A DNA stretch of 64,000 nt from NCBI GenBank assembly GCA_034509495.1, contig CM067507.1, positions 21,713,121 to 21,777,120 of the forward strand. Direction: 5' to 3'. A program made the position numbers and the translations under genes. Positions 12,371 through 25,500 of this stretch are shown piece by piece. Every line of letters starts with the position of its first letter. Position 1 is the stretch's first letter. The stretch is from Acestrorhynchus altus. Lineage: Eukaryota > Chordata > Actinopteri > Characiformes > Acestrorhynchidae. Below the pieces are notes generated by a model that saw only the letters and a list, made by a program, of their open reading frames with translations, searched no databases and was not told the DNA's origin.

Positions 12371-12457
12371 GAGTCTGACTAAACAACAACAGTAGAGACG
12401 AGCTGCGGACTTTGTGTGACTTAGTGCTGCTTTCTCAGTCATAACAGTGGTCAGAAC

Positions 12458-15400
12458 ATGTGGAATCAAGGTAGGTATCTCTGTAATGACTGTCTCTCAA
12501 TGTGGCCATACGTTTCCACTAAACAGACTTGTTTACATGTTATCGTCCAGCAGCCGAAACACACTACAACCAAAACACTACAATTACACACACTACAACC
12601 GAAACACATTACAGCCAACACACACTACAACCGAAACACATTACAGCCAACACACACTACAACCGAAACACATTACAGCCGAAACACATTACAGCCAACA
12701 CACACTACAACCGAAACACATTACAGCCAACACACACTACAACCGAAACACTACAATTCACACACACTACAACCGAAACACGTTACAGCCAACACACACT
12801 ACAACCGAAACACTACAATCCACATACACTACAGCAGAAACCCTACAATCCACACTCACTACAACCCACACTTACTACAGCTGAAACACTGCAATCCACA
12901 CTCACTACAGCACAAAACACTACAATCCACACATACTACAGCCGAAACACTACAATGCACACACTCTACAACCGAAAGACACTGCAACCCACAAGCACTA
13001 AAACCAAAAGATATTACAGCCAACATACACTACAAGCGAAACACACTGTAACTCACACACTACAACCGAAACACTACAGCCAAAGCACAGTGCTACAGCT
13101 GAAACACAACGCTACAGCTCACAAATGCTACAGCCAAAACGCTACAGCTGAAACACAAGAATACAGCCCACAAACACTACAGCTGAAACACAACAATACA
13201 GCCCACAAATGCTACAGCTGAAACAGTCTGGAGATTTTAATCTGAATTGTCTTTTTCTTTTCATTCTTAGGATCATATGGTGAAGCCAGCATGGGTGGTG
13301 GATACACACAGTCTCCAGGGGGCTTTGGCTCACCTTCTGCCTCACAAGGAGGAGATAAAAAGGGGGTCAGTCTTTGTTTTTTGACAATTATCTGAATACA
13401 AACATTACAGTTAACTGACAACGTGAAAATGCTTGAGTCAGGCTTTTTATTGGATGTACCTACTGTGGCTGGATAGTGTCAGGTCCCCCATCATTGACCA
13501 GTCCAAATACCAGGCACGTGCAGGTCTTGTTCAGTTACTCTCTCTTTTTGCCAATCAATTGGAGGAAGTTCCAGGGAAATCCATAGGAATTCCCAGTTTC
13601 CTCAAATCAGCTAAGGTAATGAGGGGAACTAGGCGTTACACCCAAGTGGCCGAAATTGAAAAATCTTTGGTCCGGTCGATGATGGGTGCCCCTATGCTAG
13701 ATAACAACAGTACCCACTTTTTGACATATTGTGTATTGTAGAGGACACGTGCACAGCAGATAGTTCCCTGTACAGTTTCACAACTGATGGCTGCAGCGCA
13801 GGCAGAGGATGTCTTCAGAGTAGGTGATGTTGAGATTGCTCAGGTGAGTTTTATTTCTCGTCTCTGTGTTCATTGTTCAAAGGTAGTGTTTCTCATACAC
13901 TGCTTTCTCATATACAAAAATTGTCCATGTAACAGTAAAGATGTGTTGAAAACATTACTTTTCTCCTCACCACTTTTCAGTTTTACCTTGTAGCTGTTTT
14001 TATATTTTTAAAAATAAAAAGAGTTCTTTGTGCTGCCTAGGTCACTATCGTTGGCATCATCCGGAGCACAGATAAATCAATGACTAACATTCAGTACAAA
14101 GTAGATGACATGACCGGAGCCCCCATGGATGTGAAACAGTGGGTAGACACAGAGGTATGAACAAAGTGGTGTTTTCAAATTATTAATGTTTAACTGTATC
14201 AACTGTGTTAAGACTAACTAGGGGTGAAACTTCCTCATTTTTAGGATCCCAGTGTGGATAGCTCAGTTATCCCGCCTAACACGTACGTTAAGGTCTCCGG
14301 CAACCTACGATCTTTTCAGGTCAGGATCATTATGTGCATTTCTTAGCAGTCACTCTTTATAAAAGCACTTACACAAGCACCCTTGATTTGTACAATTTAT
14401 AGTACAGATATTATTTGAAAAGCTTTTAAGACATTCTCATTAGCCCTTAAATATGCTGCATAGTAAACCTCATTTATGAAATGTCTGTGAATTTTACAGC
14501 ATGTAAAATGGACATTGTATGTATGTGGTTGGATATTAATGGTTGGTAAATTGGGCACGGATGCACCTGTTTTTACCATTTGTGTATCATTACTATCACA
14601 CACAATCTCTCAAACCTGGTAATTAATGTATGCATTTTCTAGCAGCTTCAAAAATCAGTGTATTAAATTGGATTATCAGAAGCTCTTTTTTTGTACATTT
14701 AAAATAAATGTTATTGTTTACCTTATATTAAATAATTAATAAAATTAAGTGTAAAAGGCAGTCTAAAATATAGACAGCAAAATCATAGACATACAGTTTA
14801 CTCACTGCAAAACTGATGGCTGTACACTTGTATTAGCTTTGTAGTGCCATTGAATGTGTCTTGATTGTTTACATTTTGGTTGCTTTTCTAACATACGTCA
14901 TTCATTTTAAGTAGTTATTCTAAAGTAAAACTTGCTTTTTGTCAAACATATTCATTCTTTATTGTCTTAAATATCTTGGAGGAAGTTTAGTGAGCACTGC
15001 CTGGAATCTGCAAGCTGACCTCTGCTACTGAATTTGTCTTGTAGAATAACAGGTCTTTGGTGGCATTCAGTGTTCGACCTTTAGAAGACATGAACGAGAT
15101 CACTTCTCATATGTTAGAGGTGGTGCAGGCTCATATGCTGCTGGGTAAACCACAGGCTATGGTAAGAAAAACTCTACAAGTACAAAAAGCTTCCTGTATT
15201 TGAGCAGAGCTGCTCACTAATGAATTGAAGTAATCATTTGACTGCTTGCTTCTGTTGTGGCAATAGTGTTATTGTGTATGGTGACATTCATGACATGCAT
15301 TAATAGTGACCCAAAAAAATAATTACTCACATAATTCATGAAGTCACTGCACACCAGGTCAGCAGAAGAAAAGTCAAAGTTGTGTGAGAATGAGTACTCT

Positions 15401-18299
15401 TTGCTCTTTTTGCAGGGAGGAGGAATAAACACTAACGCAGTCGGCCGTCCTGGCATGAGTGGCATGGGCAGTGCAGGCATGACTGGAGGCTATTCTGGGG
15501 CTAATTCAATGGCTAATAATGGATTGAGTCCAAACCAGAATCAGGTAATATAAATACACAAATCTAAAAGTACTTCTGTAGTTGAATGGAAAGTTAGTTT
15601 TCCTGACACACAGTGTGCCGTGTGAGGGAGTTTATTTATTTTCATTGTGAAATAAGGATTGAAGATGGCACAATGAAAGGATAAGTAAAATTTAATTCTG
15701 ATGAATAATCATTCTTTGGTCTCTGCTCTACAGGTTTTGTCTCTGATAAAGAGCTGCCCAGAGCCTCAGGGCATCAGCATACAGGAGCTGAAACAGAGAT
15801 TAAGTGGCATGAACATGACTGTTATCAGGTATCATGGATACATCAACACATACAGTTTTCTTTGAAACATATTTCCATGGTTGAACAGATAATACAACCG
15901 TGTCTCTGGAGTTCCCCTTGACTTACTTCCTTCTTTTTTATTTATAAGAAAACATTTTTGGTTTAAGAAGTCGCCTAGAGACTCGCCTAATATTTTCTGT
16001 TTCACTTTTGAATTTTGGCTGGTCAGAACACTAGGACAAGTAAACACATTTAACTCTTGACACATTTTTAACTGTTTCACTGCTAGTTGAATGAAAGGTT
16101 GCCTATGATGTATCAAAATACACATATTAACTTGTGCAGTGTGTCCTGTAATTGCACTGTCAAGTGGCTCAAATCTTGCAACATTAATTGTACATATTTA
16201 TTTAACTTATGGTTACTAATTATGTAATAAGCTGTGGCCCTGCAAAAACTTTGAATCTACATGTTTTACAGTTGTTTCACACTTTTCACAATTTTACATT
16301 GAATCAGAATTTCTTAGTGAATAGAAATGCTTTAAATTAATTTTAAAATGCTTCAGAATGACTTTTTAATTTTATTTTAATTTAAAAGAATTTAATCTTC
16401 TTTTTACGCTGAATTGTATTGAACGTTTTCTTGAATGACAGTGACAATATGATTACTACACAATTATTAGCCAGCCAAATGCTAAAAAGTGTTTAAAACT
16501 TGTTCTCCCAATAGAAAAAAAGCTTTCAGCCTGCCATATTGGTGCAACACATAGCAAAGACAACTATTATCTTTCTGATTCATATCTTTTTTCCCCCTTG
16601 TGTTACTGTGTGACGAGTTGTGGTGATTTATTATAGAATGTCACAGATTAATTAAAAACGCTACTGAAACCCACAAGCTCAGTTAGACCACAGTTGAAAA
16701 TGTTGTGATCAAGATCTTGATCACAGTGAGTAAGTAGTCTTATTACTATATAAACATTAGTATATATATTCTATATATATAAGTAGAAATTAAGCTTACT
16801 GCTTAGTGAATTTGCCAAAAATTGTATTTAGTGAAAAATCAATCACAGTTCAGGTGCTTGGCTGCAAGTATGGTCTAAAAAACATAAACTGATATTTTAA
16901 AATAGTTTAGAATGCAAACACACGTAAAGATTCTGCTTCCCCAGGATAATGCAACCAAATGGAGGAGTTAATTAAAATCAGCAATGAGCTGCTGGTTAGA
17001 GTGCTTCAGTTGGGAGCCAGCCTTGATGCAGTCCTTTTCATGCATGTAAACACTTTTTGTAGCAGCTAAAAGGCTTTAGGCATTCTTGGAGTTGGAATTG
17101 TACCAATGGGACCTATTTTTTTAAACATGTGCTGCGCATGACATTACAGCAGCTTCAAGACTTAATGTACCATCTAGTCCAAAACCCATCAACAAGCAGC
17201 TACACCTGAAGCTTTTAGAGCCAAAAGTAGGTATTTATTAATATTTTGTAACAAATGCAATTTCAACCTGATACTGTAAAAAAACAAGACAAAACTAGCC
17301 AACAAAAATAAAATTCTTGCAGTGAGTTCTTTAAAAAAATCTATGCTCAAATGTTGTCTATGTAAAGGTTTTTTTAAGCAGTTAAACCATTAGTTGCTTT
17401 TATTCTTATGCATGAAAGAAAGAAACCACCTGTCAAGTGGGAAATATCAGTAATTGCCACTCACACTGTGTAGATTGTGGTATAAATATGGCTTAATGTT
17501 GTTGGAAAACAGCAGATTCTTGCCTGAGTTGATCATATTTGACTATTTTTTTCCCCACACGTAGTGTGTATGTGTGTGCTGTGAACTTTGAATCCAGTGT
17601 GCTTCAGAAAGATGCAAATGACCTTTAACATAAATTTACACTAGATGTGACACGCCAGCATCACACTGCCTAAGTGTGGGAAGTGTAATTGGCCATGCAT
17701 TTTGCACTGCCTCTCACTCACTTGACAAATTTAACGTTTACCCTGTTGACGTGCATGTATAAGGAACTTCATGGTGGTTTTTTTTATGCTGTCACATTAA
17801 CCAATTCTGAAGTATTCACTAATTTAGCAGTATAAATTCAGATTAATTAATTTGGAAGTCTTCTGGTGCTTTACATATATGTAAATGAGGAAGATAATGG
17901 TTTCTTAATGTCCTCCAAGAACAAAGAGAATTGGTTAGCTGTTTGTTCTTGCACATTTAAATCTTTTCATGTTAAAAATGTATTAGTAACCTTTTGAAAA
18001 TGTAGCAGTGATTCATTTGAGGCATGTTATGAGTATGTCTGTTAAAGCTAGACTAGTTCCTTTTTACTTACAGTATATGCATTTTTCCCTTCCTTGATTT
18101 TCAGACCACACTGGAGGTTCTGGAGAAATGCTTACCTGTGCTAATATTCAGTAGTATTACCACAATGAAGTGGCTTAAACTTATGTAACCTCATTTTCAT
18201 TCTGTTTACAGACAGGTTGTGGACTTTCTTAGCAATGAAGGACACATTTTCTCTACTATCGATGAGGACCACTTCAGATCGACAGATCAAGATGCCTAA
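12458..18299 (+). CDS. rpa2: replication protein A 32 kDa subunit (RPA2), 9 exons
   Basis: Exons: 12458-12470, 13271-13365, 13742-13843, 14041-14154, 14245-14319, 15045-15161, 15416-15544, 15734-15828 and 18212-18299. Total 275 residues (human 270). The first coding exon holds only MWNQ plus one base, as in other vertebrates. RPA2 is the middle subunit of the heterotrimer that coats single-stranded DNA in replication, repair and checkpoint signalling. The N-terminal ~36 residues are Ser/Gly-rich (YTQSPGGFGSPS) and match the region phosphorylated by CDKs and PIKK kinases. The OB fold (DBD-D) spans roughly residues 40-175, with QIVPCTVSQL, DVEIAQVTIVGIIR and YVKVSGNLRSFQ. A Gly/Asn/Met-rich linker follows, and the winged helix is at about 205-275 (QVVDFLSNEGHIFSTIDEDHF). 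Two polyadenylation signals lie at 18573-18578 and 18766-18771. Intron 1 is almost entirely minisatellite; intron 8 (2.4 kb) is AT-rich without recognisable features. Confidence 0.97.
12550..13226 (+). repeat. 16/32-bp minisatellite filling rpa2 intron 1
   Basis: The 16-bp units 'ctacaaccgaaacaca' and 'ttacagccaacacaca' alternate to form a 32-bp higher-order repeat at the 5' end. The array decays to 15-21-bp variants ('ctacagctgaaacacaac') at the 3' end. Roughly 40 units occupy about 85% of the 800-bp intron. The strand is purine-poor in G and rich in ACA/CAA. The three overlapping open frames across it are an artefact of the absence of TAG, TAA and TGA in the units, not genes. Confidence 0.9.
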
Positions 18300-18796
18300 G
18301 GATCATCTACCATCTTTTACATCAGCACTATGGCAGTTTGTCTGACTAGTTACATCAGGTTTTGGCTTAGAACAGTATCTTTCCTGCAGTGTTGGTGTGG
18401 CCAGGAAGTGGTCAGCGAGTTCAATTCACAGAAATCTACATTCAGTGTACGTGTTTATGCAGACATGTTGACTGTTTGTGGCCTTTGTTAAAGAAGAACT
18501 ACAGGCTTTTGGGAAGACAATTTTAATATAAAAGTACATAATATCTACGCCCTTCGAACATTTTCTTTCTGTAATAAATGGTTTTGTAATACTCTCTTTT
18601 CTTCTCTGATGTTTTCTGCCATTTAGTAAGTTAGTTACTTGCAAAGAAACTGGAAATTGTTATCCACATCAGCTATAATGAAACCACTTATTCAATTCTA
18701 CTCTTATTTTATCACTCTACATTTTATCAGCTCCATTTTACATATACTGTTCATCTCGAAAGTCTAATAAATCTTAAAAGTATGTGCCATGACGCA

Positions 18797-19200
18797 TAAA
18801 ATTGAGCTTGGGTGCATCTTGTTTCCACTGATCATTGTTTAGATGTTTGTACTCGATTGAAGTACATGTGTGGTAAATTCTGTTGATACAGTGCATCTGG
18901 AAAGTATACAGAGCACTCAACATTTTATGTCACAGCCTTATTCCTAAATGTATTCAAAATTCTACACACAATGAGATTTATTTTTTTTTTTGAAAAGTTT
19001 ATTAAAAATAAAACAAACATATATCATATACATAGCCTTTACAATACTTTTCAATGTTCAATACTTTGTTGAAGTTCCTTTGGCAGCAATTAAAGCCTCA
19101 TGTCATTTTCAGTATAATGCTACAAACTTGGCACTCCTTGTTTTTAGGAGTGACTTCAGGACAACTATGTGAATGTCCTTGAGTGTCCCAGTAAGAATGG
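18797..19200. mobile_element. nested/rearranged Tc1-like transposon fragments
   Basis: 18797-18886 matches the 5' non-coding part of salmon-type Tc1 elements on the plus strand (gtgcatcttgtttccactga). At 18888 a terminal-repeat word begins (acagtgcatctggaaagtat), followed by the reverse complement of the transposase C-terminus (ctttgttgaagttcctttgg). From about 19160 plus-strand Tc1 sequence resumes (gtgaatgtccttgagtg). A second element, or an inverted internal segment, therefore sits inside the first. Both are inactive. Confidence 0.65.
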
Positions 19201-19204
19201 ATCT

Positions 19205-19385
19205 GTCTTTGTCTGATTCACTGCTTACACTCCACCACTATGTCATTGTCATTGCTGAGAATGAACCACCACCCAAATAATAATACGGATGGACTAAAGT
19301 CTAATTATAGAACTACAAAGTGCTCCTGTATGGTAAGTGGAGCTGATAAAAGTAGTTGCAGAAACAATGTGGTGTTAATGTTATG
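19205..19385. repeat. dispersed palindromic repeat ('ctacaaagtgctcctgtatgg')
   Basis: Contains 'gctgagaatgaaccaccacc' and 'actacaaagtgctcctgtat', words shared with 30375-30470 and 34330-34780. It belongs to a common fish non-autonomous element of unknown superfamily to me. Confidence 0.6.
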
Positions 19386-19507
19386 ACTAACTAGTGTGGA
19401 ATATGTTTCAGTCCATAACTTGCTTCTGTGCATCTTACATTGCAAATCTTTTAGTGGACAAAGTTCTTCTGTCTTTCTCACATCCTCATTCTGATAGTCA
19501 TACTGAT

Positions 19508-22500
19508 CTAATAATACATGATACAGTCAGGAATCACGTCATCCACAGACTCATAGTCATGATCACTGTCTGAGGAAGTCCTTGCTGTTTGGGAAGAAGT
19601 GGAAAATACATATTCATGTGAATGCTACAGATCTGCTTTAAGTGAAATTTAAAGACTGTGATAAGAGAGGACTGACCTTCACAGCCCTGCTTTTTCTCCT
19701 GTTTTCTTGGGGTCTGCACATATGTATTGGCTGTACTGCAACTCAGTGAAGTTGGCTTTCTAGGTACCAGTGGTGGAGGTTCTTCTGCTGACTGATTTGC
19801 AAAAAATAAAAACAGCCTTACACATTCTGCAAGCTGCTGACTGAGCAAATTAGTTGATGTGGAAAAAAGGGGAACTTTGTTGTTTCTTTAGAAGGAGGAC
19901 TGGTGTCTTACATGTAATTGTCAAAACAACCTCAGAATCAAGGTAGTAAATGGAAGTCTATTTCAATATTGAGAATGAAGCAAAAGAAAATGCTTACTTC
20001 AGATGGTGGAGGGGGTGCAGCACGTCTGTTTTTCGTGGGCTCAGTATGGCTCAGAGACAGACTGTTTAGTTTTTTATTTAGCGTGCATGTCTTGATGCCT
20101 TCAGTAACACCTTTTGGCTTGGCATGTTTTTTCTTGGTTTCGGATGATGATTGTTTGCGCTTTGGAGGACGTGGAGGGGGAGCCACATTTGTCTGTGTAG
20201 ACCTATGATATTCATGGTAGAAATGTTCAGTTATCTCAGTAACCGTCTCGAGGTGAAGCTCTGGGATTTGGCCATCAGCCCAAGGCAAGGGGTCTGAGGT
20301 GAAGGAGATGGACATTTGTAACCAGCGGATTGGCAATGCAAAGCACTGTTCGGGCCTGCCAGGCAGGCTAGCAATCACTGTGGTTTCATTTAGTTGCTCT
20401 TCCAGTACCAGTGCTGGTAACCCCATTAATGGATCTTTTTCCAGTGCTTTATCGCGACTGACCACTTTGACTTCAAGTGGAAAGGAAAATTTCTTGAGTG
20501 CTTCTGCTAAACAGTACTTTTTCTTATCAGAAATCATCTCTACAAAGTGGGCTTGAGTGAACAGAGGCAGGCAGATCTCCTCAGTCATCTCCCCCTGATT
20601 CCTATCCTCTTCATCGTCATCATCGTCATCCTCCTCATTCTCCTCCATGACCCTTCTGCAAATAAGACTCTCCACTCTCTGTTCACATCCTGATTCATCC
20701 CCAGACACTGCAACTGTCTGCAATTTCAAAACCTCCAGCTCCTCACCTACGCTCAAAGCAGGCAGTCCTTCCTCCTCCACTGCCTCACAGTGTTTTGTCA
20801 CACTTACTTTCAGGCCAGGAGAGTGAGAAAGTGCCACATAGAGTTCATACACTGAGCTAAACTCTCTTGGTCGTCTTCGTATTTGGCCACCATAGCCACA
20901 GGAAATTAAGAAGTACTGTCGGGCCTTTCTTCCCCTTGGTGTGCATGCTAAAACCATTGGGGTATCATTACATTTGTGCACCACAAGATGCTTGCCGTTT
21001 TGCAGCTCATTGAACCAACTGCTGGAAAAGAACTGAGAAGAGACTGGTCCCTCCAAGATTTCTGCCATAGTAGGAAACGTCTCGATCGGCTGAGTAACCA
21101 CCTCAGCCATTGACAGTGGAGTGGCAAATGTTAAATCTTTACATTGTTCAGTCACATCAATGACATCTACTTCCAAGCTGGAGGGAAACTTCACGATATT
21201 CTTTCTCACTGTGAAAACAGCAAATGAAATGCATTAAATACTGAAACATCTTGGGCAAAAGAGCTATTAGGTTAGACAGACTGCTAATACGCACTGTGCA
21301 TGATGCCTTGGATTTGATAGACAGGAGTGAAAATAAGGGGACCGCCACATGTCTTTGAGTTTGTTTTGCGGAAGCGACGCTTGCACAGCCTGTGCGAGGA
21401 CATGATCTCCTGCAAAGTGTAGTCACGGTCATTCTCACACTCATAGAATTCCCCATGCCAGGAGATGGGAATAAGCACCTCTGCAGAGACTTCATGCTGG
21501 CCCATCAGTTGACAGCGAGCGCATCTCTCCCCATTTTCAGACACCTCCACAGTCAGAAGGGTTATCTCTTGTCCAGCTGACACTGTGAGGTTCTCTATGG
21601 TTATGTCATTTCTACTGTTGAAGGTGAAGGAGCCACAGGCATCTACACCAACGGGCTGCAGGCCTACCATCTCCTCAATTGTATTGTAGGGTAAATTCTC
21701 AGGAACCAGTTTGAACAGACCTAACAACACCAATGAACAGATGGATGGATTAAAGTCAGAATAAGACATTTCAAATGACAAGCAGAGAATGTGTTAATGG
21801 AGTAGCCACTAATACGTCCTTGCTGTTTCTGTAAATGCTAACGTTGGTCAAAATAATGTCAGAACATTAAGGGGTTTGTAGTCTTAATACCTTTACCAAC
21901 CCTTACAGAACCTGGAATAAAATGGTATTCATTAATCTAAGTGCTTCCTTAGATTAATGAATGGAGTTCTAGAGAAGCTGAACCTAACATATATACAGTC
22001 CTGTGAAATAATTAAGTCACCCCATGTAAATCTTTGTGTACTTTTGACACATATAAACATATGGATAAACATATATTAAATCTTTATTTTACCAATACTG
22101 TGAGATAGAGGTAATATTACTCAACACATAACACTGAAATGTCTTTCAAGGCCTCTTATTCATTGTTTCTTCTGAAATCAAGGGTATTAAAAGAGTATAT
22201 CCTATAACTGTCACTACTGTTCAACAATATATTATTACTAGATTTTGGAGCACTGCTGTTAGGATTTTATTACATTACAAGAACAATAGTGAGGTCAGGA
22301 TGGATGATCACCACCAACCTCACCCCCAACTCCCTAGCTCATTGGATAGAGCATTATCCTTTCAGAGAACACAGTTCTGATGCCCCACAGTTCAATGCAG
22401 AGGTTCATTTGCCACTAGCCCATACCTGGCATTAGGCTGCTCTGGAGAGTTCTGTTCTATTATCATTACTCTCTTTCAAAATAGACACTAGAAAAGATGT

Positions 22501-25500
22501 GCACACCTCACCCCTTTGCTGCTCATATACATTTGGCCTCTTCTTTCATTATTCTTTATTGACTGAAAATAATGTATTTTCAACATTCTGACCATTGTAT
22601 CTGATAGACGATACAGTCATTGTTTGGTGGAATGCAATTAGTTAACATTTATTTACAGAAGATTTTACTGCTTATCTTTTTTCTTTAGTCATCCTCTAGC
22701 AGAGTGGTTGGAAACCCTGGTTCTGGTCCAGCTCCCTGTACAGTTTAATTTCCCTGCTCTAACAGACCTACTTCTGCTTCTTCTTTCGGCTGCTCCCTTA
22801 GGGGTCACCACAGTGGATCATCTGCCTCCGTCTTACCCTATCCCCTGCCTCCTCTACTGTTACACCAACCATCTCCATGTCCACCTTCACTACATCCATA
22901 AATCTTCGCTGAGGTCTTCCTCTTCTCCTTCTGCCCAGTAGCACCATCTCCATCATTCTTTGTCCAATAGCTAACAGACCTACTAAACCTGGCAATTAAC
23001 ATGTGATATGAGGACCAAGACCAGGGTTGTCTTCCTCTGCTCTAGCACCTATACTTGTAGCTACATAATTCTGGCTTTGACTACAGCATTAATTCTGGTA
23101 GTTATACAATAATACAGACAATTAGGAGGGGTAATGTACTTTTTCACAACACTGTACCTACAAAGTTCATTTAAAGTTCATATGTCCTTGATGAAATCAT
23201 CAATCTATGTAAGTAAAAGGGAAGAGTAACTAATGTCCCCACCATTCAAAGAACATGGTTTGAACTTCATCCATTGTTAGAATTTATACAAATGGCACAA
23301 TAACTTTTTGTAACAGGTAGATACATCAAAATAAACAATTGTCTTTTTATGCTTTAATGCCAGAACTTTCATAATTCAAATTAATTTTAATTGATTGCCA
23401 CAAACCTACAATTAATATGAGAACCCCCATAGGGCTGTGCAATATATCAATTCAGAATCAGAAACTCTTTATTTCACCAAATGTGTACACATACAATGAA
23501 TTTGACTTGGTGAGAGCACATATGTATGACATGTAACAAGCAAAAACATTTTAAAAGTTGTGGCATTACCATGTTAAAGGCTGAGCTGAAGTCCACAAAC
23601 AGAACTCTAACATAGGTTCCAGGACTGCTGAGATGCTGTAGTATGAAGTGTTCAGCTAGGTTGACTGCATCATAGACAGACTAGTTAGTTCTGCATGCAA
23701 ACTGCAGGAATTCCAGCAGAAGGTCTTTAATGGCCTTCAGATTGGTTAGGATGAGGTGTACAAAGACCTTCATGACTTCGGATGTCAGAGCTATTGGTTT
23801 GTAATGATTAAATCCAGTGGTTTGATATTTCTTGGTGACTGGAGTGATGTTGAAGGTTTTGAAGCAGGAGGGAACAGAGCAGTGTTCCAATGATCTGTTG
23901 AAGGTTTTTGTGAAGTTTGGTGCTAGTTGGTCACTGCAGTGTTTAAGGGTGGTTGAAGAGACCGGTCCTGGAACTTTCTTCACCTTCTGTCTGCTAAAGA
24001 GCTTATTAACATCCAGCAGACTGATGGAGAAATATGCAGGGGGCAGACGTGAAACAGCCAGGGTGGGGGAGGAGGGTGACTGATTGGGACTGTCCTTTAG
24101 GCATCATTATCACATATGTGCACATGTATAATAATCACATCACAGGTTTCCGTTTTCCATGACATACCTATCCAAGGCACATTATATCTTCGAAATCTTG
24201 TTTAATTTACTCCTATATGGGACATATCCTGTGCATTATTAATATCACAACAGGTTAGATCACCAACCTCAAATTTCCTGCATTGCAATATTGCAATATC
24301 AATAATGTAGTCCAAAAGATAGTTTCACCAAAAGCAATCAACCAATTGCAACGCACGACTCCAATGGTGTCGTGCCAGACTCTCATGGAGTCACTCAGAA
24401 TGGGAGTAGGTCATTTTCAGTGATGAGTCTTGCTTCAGATTTGATGAAGACAACCAATGAATTTGTGTGTGGATCAATGTTTTGTTTTCATGTTTTGTTA
24501 CACATCCAGAAGGCCTGGTATCATGGTTTGGGGTGTCATTTCATACAATGCCAGATAACATTTGATTATTCACTTTGGCAGCCCAGTGTTATATTAATGA
24601 GGTCCTGCAATCAATGGCCCTAGAAGAGTCTGAATGCTGTTTCTGGTGCACTATTCCAACAAGACTTGTCTTGAAAAATTTGTCTGCATACTGCTGCCAT
24701 CTCAAGAACTTGTCTTGAAGACACAGATACTATGCTACAGCCAGACCTATCTCGAGTTGAAAATGTGTGACATGCTACTGGTCGTGCTATCAACACTACC
24801 ATGCTATCAACAACTACCATCCCTACTGCAAAGTCTACAGGAACAGAGTGAGAGTATTCAAGCTGAATGGGATGGATTATCACAGGACACCATTAGGAAG
24901 CTCTACAATTCCAGTCCAAAATGTCAGGCATGTTGCCAAAAAAAAAATATTACTATAAATGAAATGTTTATTTTTGATGGGGCTTTTGCAGTGTGTTCTG
25001 GGTCACTGTCCATCTGTACTGTGAAGTGCTGTCCAATCAACCTTGCTGCATTTGGTTAAATCAATAAACACTAGCTAGCCATGCATGCCCATTCCATCAC
25101 ATTACTTCCAACATGTTTCATGTGGTCTGCTTTGTGCAAAGAATGCTGTTCCAGAACTGGGCTGGTTTCATTACATGATTTTGGCAAAGTCTAATCTGGA
25201 CTTACTATTTCTGAGACTCATTAATGGTGTGCACATTGTGGTGAACCCTCTGTGTTTGCTCTGATGAGGACTTCTTTTTATGGTACACCTACATACTAGT
25301 AGACCTACTTTCTGGAGAGTGTTCCTCATTTGGGTGAGTTTTTTTTCTTCACAATCGAAAGAATTCTGCGATCATCGACCACTATTATCTTACATGGACT
25401 TCCAGGTCTTTTGAGTTCACAAGCTCACCAGTTTGTTATTTTTCCCCAGAATGTGCCAAGCTGTTGATTTGGCCCCTCCTAACAATTCTACTAACTCTCT

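Larger units (their letters stand above)
10685..12457. other. head-to-head interval smpdl3b/rpa2
   Basis: The shared upstream region holds a (CA)n tract at 11451-11502 and a (TA)n tract at 12114-12203. The 170 bp before the rpa2 start is GC-richer and carries an NRF1-like site. No coding exon was found. Confidence 0.6.
18300..19507. other. tail-to-tail interval rpa2/themis2
   Basis: Holds the rpa2 3' UTR to about 18590 or 18790, then Tc1-derived sequence (18797-19200) and a copy of a dispersed palindromic repeat (19205-19385). No coding gene. Confidence 0.6.

Noticed and set aside
12447..13221. Three overlapping long open frames with THYNRNT/HTLQPKH repeats, also looking like a CRISPR-style array
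   Set aside because: They are the three frames of the rpa2 intron 1 minisatellite. The units are directly tandem without unique spacers, and the frames contain no stop only because the units lack stop triplets.
13433..13741. 102-codon open frame in rpa2 intron 2
   Set aside because: The wording hints at a retroelement remnant, but I could not place it in a family. It ends at the exon 3 acceptor and is not part of RPA2.
19938..20556. Plus-strand frames over themis2 exon 4
   Set aside because: Shadows of the 1.2-kb themis2 exon on the opposite strand.
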